From: Seison nebaliae
Lineage: Eukaryota > Rotifera > Pararotatoria > Seisonacea > Seisonidae
NCBI GenBank assembly: GCA_023231475.1
Contig: JALJEE010001843.1
Coordinates: forward strand, 1 to 44,887
Direction of reading: 5' to 3'
Length of the DNA: 44,887 nucleotides
Positions within the stretch are counted from its first letter, which is position 1. The number at the start of each line of letters is the position of its first letter. Below are positions 10,596 through 22,687 of this stretch, piece after piece. The notes below the pieces were generated by a model. It made no database searches. It saw only the letters and a program-made list of their open reading frames with translations, and was not told where the DNA came from. A program made the translations under genes and the position numbers.

Positions 10596-13500
10596 ATGAT
10601 CTTGACCCTTCTTGTTTTTATTACTCTATCTCGGATTGGTCTAAGTTATTCATCATATTCATATATCGATCATTATTTAATCATTCTCTGTTTCAATTGA
10701 TTTATAACAATTTCAGTTGAAAGTCGCATTCTGCAATGTTCGGGTAGAATCGGTTTTTCATTAACTTTCTTCTTATCACAATACAATGAATAATATTATA
10801 TTTAATAAAAATTGATAATCGATTATGTTATTTACTTTCAAATGGAAACCGTTTTTTAACATAAATTCATCCATTAATTCGTTGGACGGAAATCCATCAA
10901 TTCTTTAAAGGAAGATGTCATGCACGAGGAGATATTCACGTCACCTCATTCGATGGCAATCGTAACGATCACCAGGGACATTGTAAGTATACATTAACAC
11001 AAGCAATCGACCAATCTGTTACCGATTCTTTCTTTGAGGAAAATATATCTAAATAAAAATTTTTCTAATTGAATCATCGATGGAATGCAGGATCCCTGCT
11101 GGTTCTCTGTGGATTATAAGGCAATACAAGATCCAAGATTTCCTAAAATCAATGGAATTGATACGACATCAATGAAATTATTTGATGTGATTACACCAAA
11201 AGCAATTATTAGAGCTGATGCTCAAAATAGGATTAAGGTTAATTGTTAAAGTTAATGAAGTAAAATTTAATAAAGATAATGAATGATATTTTCAGGTGAA
11301 TGGTCAATATAGACGATTACCTTATACTAATGGTAACATTAAAATCAAGAAGAATCAAGATGAAATTCAAATAATAAATTCTGAATGTAAATATGCGATG
11401 CATTACGATATCAAATGGACAATTATCGATTTAAATATTGAATTGTGTTGGGAGAAATGGAGTGAGAATGTTCGGGGAATATGTGGAAATTTTGATAACG
11501 ATAAAGAGAATGATCATCGTGACGCGAATGGTAAACTAACACCGATGACTAATTTCTTGCAGTGGTCTGGTGCTTATAGTTTCGAGGTGACGGATGACAC
11601 GGACTTAGAAACGTTAGTTTTTCATAAATATAAACGAATGAGAGAAATAAATGATAACAGATGCGAACGAAAAGAACCGATCGATAAAGGTCCAGATAAA
11701 GAGACAGATATAAATGTCAATGAACAAGAACGATTAGATAAATATTGTAGGAAGATCGAGGAGAATGAAATATTTCAAGCGAATTGCTTAAAAGATCAAG
11801 AAGATCGATTACAAATGAAATGGGTTTTGGACGACTGTAAAACGGATTTAATTTATCAACAAACGTCAAACGATGAGGGCGATTCGGATCGTCTTGATGA
11901 TTTATGTAGATATGCAGAAATTTTTGGGAAGTATTGTATCGAAAAATACAGTGACCAATTGATCAATTGGAGAAGTGATATATTTTGTGGTTCGATTCAT
12001 TAAAATGACCATTTAGAAAAAGAAATTACTTAATATTTTGCATTTAGAATTCAAATGTTCTTTGGAAGAGATGTTGTATTATCCGAGAATCAGAAGTTGC
12101 ATGAAGACCTGCAAAGATCCTGAGGGTGCTTATTGTGATGCCGAAGATAAAGTGGCTCATGAAGGATGTCTTTGCTTTTCAGGATTTTATTATCATGATG
12201 AAAAATGTGTTCCAAAAGAAATGTGCGGATGTTCTCATTCATTATACGGCGATATTGCGGTTAGTTAATAACAAGAAATTCTAATTACATAAACTTATTT
12301 GTAGTATGGTGAAAGTGTGGTGGATGATACATGTTCACTTATCATCACTTGTCTCGATAATGGGGAAGTGAAGGAAGCTGTCGCTCCAAAATCTTGTGGT
12401 TTGAATGCTGAATGTAAAACAGATTTAGCTGGCTTTTATAAATGCCAATGTATTGATGGTTTTGAAGGCGATCCTTATTATATTTGTGGTTAGAATAAAA
12501 AGAAAAGAATTTAGATGCTTAAAAGAAAATAAAATTAAAAATTAAAATATTTTCTAGATAAACCAATGACGATTATCGATGGTATAGTTGGTAGTACAAG
12601 TAATTATGTGATATATGATATTGAGCAACGACTGATCGGTTTGGATCCGAAAGAGAAGATACCAATTCTCATCGAATATTATGAATCGATATTAAAAAAT
12701 TCGAAAAATTTCGTTACTACTGGAGTGTTATGTGAACAAGAGAGAGTTAAATTGAGATGTCCGGTAGGGTATTGGATTCATATTTATGCGGCCTTTTATG
12801 GAAAGTTTGATGATGAATCAGGAAATGACAAATGCGCTTCAGTACGCTCACCAGATATAAATGTTCAATATCCATGTTATGCCAAAAATGCAAGAAGAAT
12901 TTTAATGGAAAGGTTTTCCTCCTCAATTTTCGAACAATATTCTTTCTCTTCTATTAAGATGTTTATTTCGAACAGAATGTGGTTTCTTACCAACCGATCA
13001 GTTATTTCATGCAAGATGTGATGGCATTTCTAGTCAATTAGTTGTCAAATTTGTTTGTTTAAGTACTCATTTGAAAGACTTGATAATTGGATCTGGCAAT
13101 TTGGGTGAACCGGAATTTACTAATAGTACCATCTATCCGAATCCGTGTGAGTTAAATTATCGGTTTAAAACTCATAAAAAGACGGATGCTTTCTGTCGAA
13201 TTAGTGGAGATCCACATTTCAAGACGTTCGATGAAGATTATCTTCATTTTCAAGGCGTTTGTAAATATACTGCCGCTAGGGTAAATGATATAATGGTTAA
13301 ATTTAATTTCAAAATTTTATGAAACTAACAAAATGTAAATTTAATAATTGAAATGTAAATTATTTTAAGGATCCATGTTATTTTAATGTGGAAGTGAAAG
13401 CTGTAAGAGATGAAAGTATAACTTTCATGAATCGTGTTGGATCAACGTTACGAGTAGTCGATGTAATAACTCATGAATTTCGAATAAGAATTAATCATTT

Positions 13501-16500
13501 TGAGGTGCAGGTGAATGGGGAAGTAGTCCGGTTACCGTATAATGCAAAAAGTTTTATCGTATTTCGAACAAAGAAGAATATTGTTCAAGTCAAACATAAA
13601 TGTTGCGGTTACACCGTCGAATATGATCAGAAATTTCAAGCAGATATCATCGTGCCTCCATATTATGAGAACAAATTATCTGGTCTGTGTGGAAATTATA
13701 ACAGAAATAAATCGGATGACATGATGTCTGCAGGTGGAGCAGTTAAAGGTTATGGTGCAAATCCAATTCATTGGCTAGGTGGTCAATCATTCCAAGTGGA
13801 AGACGACACTTTATTTGAAAGGTTTTCTAAATAATTTACAAGAAATATTAATAATAATTTTATGAATAGATGCGACTATTTGAAACCGGAACCAATATTT
13901 GATTATCGATATAGTCCCCCAAAAAATTTAACTATCGATGAATTGATAGAGATTGACGAGATCTGTGAAGAGATTGCTACAGTTCCTGCATTTATCGAAT
14001 GTATGAAGAACCACTCTTCAACCGTCTTACAACAAATTGATAATTGTAAGATGGATATCGCCGCTCTATATCAAGATGGACCTGAAGAGAAACAGCGAAC
14101 GGTTCAATGTCGTTATGGAGAGATAACTGCTCAATTATGTTCCAGTTTAATGACGGTCATATTCGAATGGAGATCGGAACAGTTTTGTCGTTATTACTTT
14201 TTACTTAATTTCTTCAAATATTCAATGTCTCATTTTTCTGATTAGCTATTGAATGTCCGAAAAACTCATATTTTTCAGTAGCTAGTCAGGACTGTCCAAA
14301 GACATGTATTGATCCGGAAGGAGATGACTGTGATGAAGATATTATAACACAGACATCCGAAGGATGTGAATGTATTGATGGTTATCTATGGCATGACAGA
14401 AGATGTGTAGAAAGAGATAATTGTGGTTGCACTTTACCTGAAGGTCCAACAATTGAAGTTAACTAAAATGATATTTTAATTTTTTCATTTCAACTAATTA
14501 TTTAGTTGAATGAAGAAGTATTAGATCGTACTTGTAAGAAAATCTTGAAATGTACTGCTCCTGGTAAAATAGAAGAAAGGAAATCGAGAAATGAATGTGG
14601 AATTAATGCGAAGTGTAAGACTAATTCCGAGGGGTATTATGATTGTATTTGCATGAAAGGATTTATTGGAGATCCATGGGTCGGTTGTGGTTCGTATAAA
14701 TTTTTATCTTATACTTTCAATTCCTCATATTGAATAGATGTACCTGTCAAGGAATATGAATCTCCAACTGGTCGTATTGATATTGAATTTGAATATGAAT
14801 CCGTTGATACAATAATAACTAAAAATGTCGATGTGTTTTCAGTTCTACTCGAATTCTATTTGAGACTAATACAAAAAGAACACTCTTTCGTAAACACAGG
14901 AACTCTTTGTGAGAATGATGTGGTTTATTTAAGATGTCCCAAACAATCGACAATTCATATAAAATCTGCTTTTTTTGGTCGAGTAAATAAAGTGCTCGGA
15001 TTCTATGAATGTCCCGTCACTGGTCCATCATTCACCGATTGGAATGAGAAGAAAGAATATTGTTATACTCAAAATATCAATAAAATTCTTAATAATCTGT
15101 TACTATCTTAAATCTTAGTGAAATGTTGAAGGATAATAAGTTTAGATGTAAACCAACGGATCATGAATGTCAAATTGATATCACTTCAACGAACTTTCCA
15201 AATAATTGTCCGTCTTTCGGGAAAATATTCGCACTTAAATATACATGTCATTATTATTATTTCTTCTCTTAATATTCTTCGACTTCCAGGTCTTCCAATG
15301 CAACAAATATTTGAAGAATTGACGTATGAAGAACGAAGAGCTAAACGTGAAAAACTGAGAAGGGAAAGATGGGAACGAGAACGAATTAAATCACTCAAAT
15401 TCCAATATAATGACACAAGTTATGTGGAATGTTCAGAAAAGGATTGGCAGAAGAAGTTCGATGATGGAGAATATAAATCAGCTTCCGTATCAATGTATGA
15501 CGTAGGACAGACGATACATCATATCAAAGAAAAGACGATAGACAAATTAGCGAAAGAAGAAGTTATTAAACGTCTAAAATTATTCAATTTAATTGAACTA
15601 CAAAGACGTCAAGCACGGGCAGCTTTAGTCCTTCTAGTTCAAAGAAATCGGGCTGCTAATATTGATGTCTCAAAATTAATCATCAATTCTTGGAATGATT
15701 TATTGCAAAATTATTCGAAAAATATTGAAGAATTCCATTTTGAAGAAATCGACGAAGTACGAGAAATAGCATTTAGAGACAAACCGTCTGCTTATTTGAT
15801 TGATAATTTCTTAAGCAAAAATCAAAGTTTGGTGAATAAATATCTGAAATTGAACAATCCGAATCAAACTATTTATCAATCAGTTTATCATCAAACGAAA
15901 AACGTCCATGATTCATCGAAGTTCCTGGAATTACAGAAACTTTATCAGAAGAAAAATGTTAAATTGTTGAATGATGATGATTTTGTGGTAGAAAAAGATC
16001 CTTGTGGTTGTGTTAAACCGAAGATTTTGATACCGTTCATTCCACCCATTGAGAAGATTAAACCTCTCAAACAAATCACTCCATTAAGTTCTAATATGCA
16101 ACCGTTACGTCAACTAAGTGGATTAAAACCGTTGACTGGTTTAAATGGATTAAAACCGTTGACTGGTTTAAGTGGAATAGATCGTCAAAATGGTATAAAC
16201 CCAATAGAAGAATTACAACCAATAAGATCGATTGATGATGAGTGGGGTATCTATTTGAATGATGCTACTGAATATGAGAAAGCTGTTATCATTTAATTAT
16301 CTAATTTAATTCTTTCTAATTTCCATTCTCTCATTAGAGTGATAATTCGTTTAACATAAAATTGGGAACGTTACGTGCTCCATTTTGGAAAGATTATAAT
16401 ACATTACCTGAACTGAACACAATCTGGTTAGCTCAGTGTCATATAATTGTTAATGATGAAATGGAGGAGAAGATTGAGAAGATGGTAAATCAACAAGATG

Positions 16501-19500
16501 ATAAATTGAAAAAGGAAATTGAAAGAATATCAGAGGATGAGAAAATTAGATCAAAAATGCGAATACAAATAAAAATAGATAATGAGAACGCCAAAATAAT
16601 AGAAGAAAAAAATCGAACGAAAAATTCGGAAGAAATGGAAATGATTGCAATCGAAACATTCCATAAAAGAATGGCAAATTTGACGGATCGAATTATTCAA
16701 ATTAATGACCGACGACAAACTAATAAAATAAAGAAATACGGTTCTTTCATTATCCTCTAACTTTCCATTAACACAAATGTTCAGGTGAATGTATTGCGAA
16801 AGGGGATCCACATTATGTCACATTTGATGGAATGGCGTTCAGTTTCCAAGGTGTCTGCAAATACATGCTTGCAAGTGTGAAGAATAAAAATGTTTTCCTT
16901 CCATCCAGTTTTATCGATATTGACAAAATTGTTTAATTTTTAGCATCTTTGTTGGTTTTCAGTCGAACAAAAGAATATTCCGTTTATCATTGCCAAACGG
17001 AAAACGAAATTCTCAGTAACCAGATTGATCGATGTGAAAGTTGATACGAAACACATAAGAATCTATAACGGCAATGTTGAAGTTGGCAAGAATAATTTTC
17101 TTTAGTTAATATCATTTTTAGATAAATGGATATCGTAAAACGATGCCAACATATTTGTCATATCATAATATTCCTGATGTAATATCTGTTAGACGGATGG
17201 GTTTAAGATCAATAATTGTTACTCATGAGTTATGCGGATGGTCGGTGGAGTATGACTCTCAGTTCAAGGTGTCTGTAAAAGTGCCAGACATACTTCAAAA
17301 CCAAATGACAGGTTTATGTGGCAATTTTGATGGTATGGCAGCGAATGATAATCAAGACAGTTTTGGAGAAAGTACACAAATTGTAGGTCGGAGTAATTGG
17401 TTGGGAGCATATACTTTTGAAGTCGTTGATGATACTTCATTCTCCACGTTTGATTAAAATTCATTCAATTTCATTATAAAGAAATTTTATTGAAATTAGT
17501 TGTGAAAAAATGGGAGCTGAAATACATTTACTAAAGGATAATATAATAAATATGAAAGCGACAAGATATACAAAGTCTAAAATATATGCCAGAGAATGTG
17601 AAAGTGCAATGAACATCGCTTCCTTTGATTATTGTCGTAAAGTTTGATTTGCGAACAGAATTCTAATGAAGAAATCGAATAATATTTTAGGAATATCCAG
17701 ATTTATTTTTTGAAACAATACAAGATTGTACATCTGATTTAGAAGCGATTGGCAAGGATGATTTGAACGAGATGAATGAATTCTTATGTAATTATGCGGA
17801 ATCGATTGCTATGCATTGTGAAAAAAATTTAAAACGATCAATTCAATGGAGAAACGATGAATTTTGCAGTTAATTTTTTTTAAATATTAAAAATTTCTTA
17901 ATTTTATTTCAAAGAATTCAATTGTCCAGAGAATAGTCAATATAAACCAGCATTTTCCGGCTGCATTAAATCGTGTGATGATCCTGATGGTGACCATTGT
18001 CCATTTGATGATCATATTAAGAGAGAACGATGTGTCTGCAACGAAGGATATCTTCATTCGGATAAGAAATGTGTAAAAAAAGATGAATGTTCATGTTATG
18101 CTCTTGACATTGGTCAAATCCCTTACGGAGTCACTACTCGTAGTGATCAATGTGAAAGTGAAGTCACATGCTCTAAGAATAGTGAAATAGTGGTAAACAA
18201 AGAATCTGAACCATGTTCGCCGCGTGCTGAATGTAAAACCAATTCAATGGGAATGAATCGATGCGTATGTAAAATGGGCTACGAAGGCGATGGAATAAAA
18301 TGCAGTTTGTTTTCAAAATATTAAAAAATGTTTATTAACAAAATTTGTTTAGCAAAAGTCAAATATAACTGTCGAGCAATTTGTTCGCCATCAAATATTT
18401 GTCAACATCTCTTCATAACCGACGATATGAAGGGTCACGATATTCTTCAGATTTTAAGATTATTCACTCCTCAAAGTAAACTTAGGAATGAATATGATAT
18501 TTGTCTTCCTCACTCCACAATGAATTTAGGTTAGAGAATTGAACTTGAATATTTTAAATATCATTTATTGATTTTCTAAGAAAATGATGAAGTAGCTGAT
18601 CAATTCGTAAGTACTTTCCATTTGGAACACAATTTTGAACAATATGAATTTGCTCGAAAACAAACTGTCACTAATCAATTTCTGGATGGTACATATATCG
18701 GTTGTCTAAATGCTCCATCATGTTTCGGGAATGAAGTGTGTTTTGGAGTTCATGTCAAAGTGAATGTTGCGAGAAAGATAGATTCAAGATTATTAAAGAT
18801 TCTTGAATATAAATCGAACAAAAAGAATTTGCCATATTTCGTTAAAGTTCCACTATGTCTCTCTTCTAAAGCATATTTGAGGAAAAGTTCAATTATTCAT
18901 TTAATTTATTTCAAATAATTTTCTTTCAAGGAAGTGTCTCTCATATTCTTCAACTATTCTGGAATAATTGGTTGAAAAGAAATTCTTGGCAAAAGTTTCT
19001 AATTGATTATGCTAATCGATTTCAAATTTTCAACAATATCCAAACAAAATGTTCCACATTTAAATGTGACGACAGTTATTTCTAATTTTTCTCATTATAA
19101 CAAAATCATCATTTTCTCATTACACTTTTTTTTTTCATTTTAGTTCAAACTGAATGTCGAACAATTCTGATGGATCATTTAACAGCTGAACGAATTGACA
19201 AGAAATTTGCCAATCTTCTTGTTCATCAACATCCGAAATTACTTTCTGATAAATTACCTTTATCGTTCTGTATCCGAAAAGATTTCCCTTCAACATGTTT
19301 TTTTTTCTTATAATTCTCAATTTACTCATTTCTAAAACTTACCTTAGCTTATATGGCATCATTGCAATGGTATTGGGATGATTGGAATACAAGACATGAT
19401 TATTATAGTTGGATGTCAAGATATGATTCTGAACCGAAACCATCAACGAATATCACAGGAGAGATAACGGTACTATTCGAACATCCTGATATGCAGAATG

Positions 19501-19517
19501 ATTGGATTGTTATTTGA
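10596..19517 (+). CDS. secreted VWD/C8/TIL/EGF/SUEL-lectin mosaic (hemolectin-like)
   Basis: About 28 exons, about 2,460 aa. Exons: 10596-10644 (signal peptide [15 protein letters not shown]), 10717-10743, 10911-11017, 11091-11237, 11296-11989, 12048-12259, 12305-12488, 12558-12912, 12959-13280, 13370-13821, 13870-14189, 14246-14457, 14506-14689, 14738-~15094, ~15119-15246, 15290-16284, 16338-16740, 16785-16891, 16944-17081, 17122-17447, 17500-17641, 17691-17868, 17915-18304, 18353-18529, 18581-18886, 18931-19074, 19144-19296, 19348-19517. Three VWD domains begin at [20 protein letters not shown] and [10 protein letters not shown], with CGNFD, CGNYN and CGNFD later. Each is followed by C8, TIL and one EGF-like domain. 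SUEL-type lectin domains ([15 protein letters not shown]) follow modules 1 and 2. A 465-aa charged spacer precedes VWD3. The C-terminal 330 residues are unrecognised. Such proteins form disulfide-linked clots, mucus or matrix. The exon 14/15 junction does not close in frame. Confidence 0.85.
10911..12488 (+). other. module 1: VWD1-C8-TIL-EGF
   Basis: VWD1 spans exons at 10911-11640: it opens with [16 protein letters not shown], has a DPCWF start in the second exon and [15 protein letters not shown]8 follows (about 11740-11989, CRKIEEN..., ending WRSDIFC). TIL is at 12048-12259, ending KEMCGC. The EGF-like repeat is at 12305-12488, with [10 protein letters not shown] and [11 protein letters not shown]. 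Each domain boundary coincides with an intron. Confidence 0.85.
12558..13163 (+). other. SUEL-type (galactose-binding lectin) domain 1
   Basis: After a linker, [24 protein letters not shown] matches the SUEL lectin start (C...L.CP.G..I.I..A.YG; only key residues used). [15 protein letters not shown] and VVKFVC follow across the intron at 12913-12958. SUEL domains bind rhamnose or galactose in many animal extracellular proteins. Confidence 0.7.
13190..14689 (+). other. module 2: VWD2-C8-TIL-EGF
   Basis: VWD2 starts [17 protein letters not shown], continues [12 protein letters not shown] after an intron at 13281-13369 and has [16 protein letters not shown]8 is at 13870-14189, TIL at 14246-14457 (ECPKNS ... 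RDNCGC), EGF-like at 14506-14689 ([18 protein letters not shown]). Intron phases match module 1. Confidence 0.85.
14738..15246 (+). other. SUEL-type lectin domain 2, with unresolved junction
   Basis: [18 protein letters not shown] starts the domain and [14 protein letters not shown] ends it, as in SUEL domains. Between 15085 and 15135 no GT-AG pair of plausible length restores the frame: the only fitting intron would be 20 bp. A one-base lesion near 15125 (either real or an assembly error) is likely. Confidence 0.6.
15290..16740 (+). other. charged spacer between SUEL2 and VWD3
   Basis: About 465 residues in two exons with no recognised domain. It starts with an Arg/Glu-rich helix ([19 protein letters not shown]), continues as long charged helices with only scattered Cys (one CGC cluster), and includes a tandem nine-residue repeat. 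Both ends splice in phase into flanking exons. Confidence 0.75.
16117..16170 (+). repeat. two-copy 27-bp tandem repeat in coding sequence
   Basis: Units 16117-16143 and 16144-16170 are 26/27 identical and encode SGLKPLTGL and NGLKPLTGL. Less exact LKQIT/LRQL-type units lie just upstream, suggesting repeat expansion in the spacer. Confidence 0.85.
16785..18304 (+). other. module 3: VWD3-C8-TIL-EGF
   Basis: VWD3 has [15 protein letters not shown], a CWFSVEQKN exon start at 16944 and [16 protein letters not shown]8 is split by an intron at 17642-17690, unlike modules 1 and 2. TIL and EGF share the single exon 17915-18304, so the intron between them in modules 1 and 2 is absent here. The following region (18353-19517) is Cys-containing but unrecognised. 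Confidence 0.82.
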
Positions 19518-19559
19518 AATTATTAGATTGAACAAAATTAGAAGAATTTAAATAAATAT

Positions 19560-22213
19560 TCATTTGGAAATAAAAATTTCGTTTAACGACTTTAACTCAT
19601 CATTCCATCGAATGACATCTTTATCGAAATATTCCTGAATCGAAATTCGTAATTTCCTCAATGACGTTGATAATTGATTGGGAATGGAGGAGAAATCTCC
19701 AAATTCGCTTTCCATAAATTTCAAATAAATTATCATTTCTGTCAAGTCCTTCATATTCTGGAATGGTTTTTGTTTCTTCATGAAAATTTTGTTTGGCAAC
19801 AAAATATCATCGACCTCATCGTCAACCCATTTCGTATGTTCCTTTTTCTTCAACAATTCTACTGACGTCTTAGCAAGCAATATGGAATATTGGAGATTAT
19901 ATGGAAATCGATTATTTATCGTCTTAAATAACGATATCGTTTTTTTCAATAAAAATAATTGATCAATATTTCTTTTCGGCTTTTCCATTCCATCACGTAA
20001 TCCACAATAAATATTTTGTAGTATCGTATTATCCAAATATCTTTTCCTTCTTAATTCATCTTCTGGATCGTATGCTTTCTCTTTCATATCCTTATGTTCC
20101 AACAAATTCTCAACAGCTCTTATCGTATCAGTCAGGAAACCACAATCGGAACTAATCCACATGAAATTCTCCCATAACTTCCAATTATCATGTTTGAATT
20201 TAATCGCTTCTTTAAGAACTGAATGAGCCTCTCTCTTCTTACCAATACGTATTAGACAAATTGATAAATTATTCCATATCTCAAAATTATCCGGTTCTAA
20301 CGACGAACATTGATAATAGGCAGATGATGCTCTCTCATATTCTTCTAACTCATACAACGTACGACCTAAAAGAAAAAATGCTTCATTCTTTATTTATTTG
20401 ATATAATAAGACATTTATTTGTCAAAAGAAAATTCTCAATAAACTTTTAACGGACAATATTTCGTGACAATTTTCAAATGTTCCACTGCACTCCCATATT
20501 CTTTCTTCCCATATAATATTTGTGCAATCCGATATTTTGGTTCTACTAATCTTCCATTCGACACTTCAAACGCTTTTTCTAATAAATCTATCGATTCTTC
20601 AATTTCCCCATATTCACCTAACAATTCTCCCAAAATTAAACTATCAACATTTATTTTTGTTGTTATAGAAATGAAATTAACCAATTATCTGATCGTTTCA
20701 TTTCATTCATATTTGAATTAATATCAAATCCATAATATTTCAATTCCTTATTAATCAGTTGTTTCGCATCATCTAATCGCAATAATCGTCGATAACATCG
20801 ACACAAACATAACCAATCGTCTTCATTCTCTAACAAATCGATTGCCATTTTATAGAAACCGAGTTTGATATAGAAATTAGAAATGTCTTCTTTCAATCGT
20901 TTAATCGATGGAAATGATAAATAATAAAAGAAATTCTGTTTCAATGTTATCGATATCTTATGATTATTTAACGATTCCAATAAATTCTGTTAATGAAATT
21001 TTTGAATTAATTTTTTTATATAAAAATTATACTTCTATTTGTAAAAATGTTCGTTGGAGACGACGAGGACTATCACTTTCCAACCAACATCTTTCCAATA
21101 AACAAATGAACATTATCGGCCAACAAAATCTCTTTTCACCATTTTCATCTTTCATTGGCAATAAAATGAAATTGAGATAAGTTAAACTCTCCTCATTGAA
21201 AATCTCATCCTTCGCTTCACTTTTCTTACGAATGAGCCAACACCAATACGAATATAATTTCTCTTCAATCTTCTCAAATGGTTGATCTTTTCCAATACAT
21301 TTGTTAGCAAAGTTGATCTTCTCCAGAACTGTGTCGTCGTTTAAAGCGAGATTTTCCTTTAAATAATTCATGAAGAATTATGGGAGAAAAATTATAACTA
21401 AATATTCTTCCTGAGATCCAAAAGAAAAATTTTTAAAATTCGATTCTAAATTTTCCATTCCTTCTTCCAAATTCATTCGATTTAATTTGATGTATAATTG
21501 AGCAACATCTTTCTGCTGATATTTTGTTCGTCTACCCAATGCACCTGAAAGTAATTATTATCAAATTATTAAGAATTCGATTGAAGAGAACCATCTAGTT
21601 CGATATGAAATTTTAATTCATTATTACACTTCTCTAATAAATCTTTCGCTTCGTCATATCGACAATAAATGAGAGCGAGTTGAAGTTTCAAGAATAGATA
21701 ATGTAATTTCGTTGTCTCATTCGGATCATTGTCTAATTGTTGACATAAGGAAAGTGAATTCTCCATTAAACTTTTCGATTTCTCATTCAAATCATTCTGA
21801 TACAAAATTATAAATTTCAATTTTTCTTCTACCGTTCCTTTTTCACTCAAATGATAATTCCAGAACAATATTATCATTAACCACATTTTCTCCAACTTCT
21901 TCTCCATCTTAAAAATACAATGATCGATCGATAATAAATCACGAAGTTTATTTATCATGATTGAATCGCTCTCATGATATTGTTGACGAAAGTTCACTGC
22001 AATTTCTTTCGATAAACTGCCACTTAATTCCAGAGGACCGGTATAGTTCAATCGAATATATTCTTCGGAACATTGTGATATAAATTTAGTAGAATTATTA
22101 TCGAATCTTTAAACGAAATCAAATTAAACTGATAAAATTATTAGAAACTTCTCTGAAATGAAATTATTTATTGTTTCGTTGAACCAAATTAGAGTTTTAT
22201 CAAAATTATCCAT
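19560..22213 (-). CDS. TTC27: tetratricopeptide repeat protein 27
   Basis: Seven exons on the minus strand: 22213-22149, 22106-21592, 21544-21399, 21356-21033, 20986-20682, 20640-20445, 20387-19560; all phases close (792 aa; the human protein is about 840). The conserved family core is clear: ALGRRTKYQQKDVAQLY, then CLILGELLGEYG, NEAFFLLGRTLYELEEYE, SLEPDNFEIWNNLSICLIR and HDNWKLWENFMWISSD, the C-terminal tandem TPR block. TTC27 is the animal counterpart of yeast Emw1; it is a soluble TPR scaffold, linked in the literature to chaperone-assisted assembly, with its molecular role still incompletely defined. Introns are 42-57 bp. The start is the ATG of MDNFDKTLIWFNE. It converges on the mosaic gene with 42 bp between stop codons, so 3' UTRs probably overlap; the AATAAA at 19551-19556 serves the plus-strand gene. 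Confidence 0.9.
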
Positions 22214-22687
22214 TTCCTTCTAATTCTCACCTTGATCACATGTATTTTAATTATTCTCCCATCAGCCTTACAATTGAACTATATCTCCTATATTATTGAA
22301 TGGTTTTTGAGTTTTAACGAACTTCTTAAACTTTTGATAAGCTGCTTCAAACTATGGACAATTATTGTTCTTATTGAATTAAGTTCAAATAAGTTATCAT
22401 TATCATTTTCATAAGTTATCATATTCAAGTGATAGAAATAGTATTCGAAATGAATTTAGAGAATATTTGGGAAATTAAAAAATTTTAATCAAGACCTAAT
22501 CAAATTTTGGAAGGGATTTGCTAAAGAAATGGAAAAATGGATTTGATTAAGATTCATAATAATTGATTAAGATAAAATTTGTTATTTGATTAAATGTTCT
22601 TAATTTAATATAAAATAGAACAGAAAGTGAATGACATTATTCATTGAAATAATTTGAAAGACATATTATTAGACAAAGATCATCATA
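22214..22687. promoter_or_regulatory. head-to-head intergenic region, possible shared promoter
   Basis: 474 bp separate the divergent starts of TTC27 (minus) and the small coiled-coil gene (plus). It is AT-rich with no convincing frame. A bidirectional promoter is inferred from arrangement only. Confidence 0.35.

Noticed and set aside
15163-15300. Alternative frame running through SUEL domain 2 into the spacer without an intron
   Set aside because: The other frame gives the expected Cys pattern ([14 protein letters not shown]) and a clean 43-bp GT-AG intron into the spacer.
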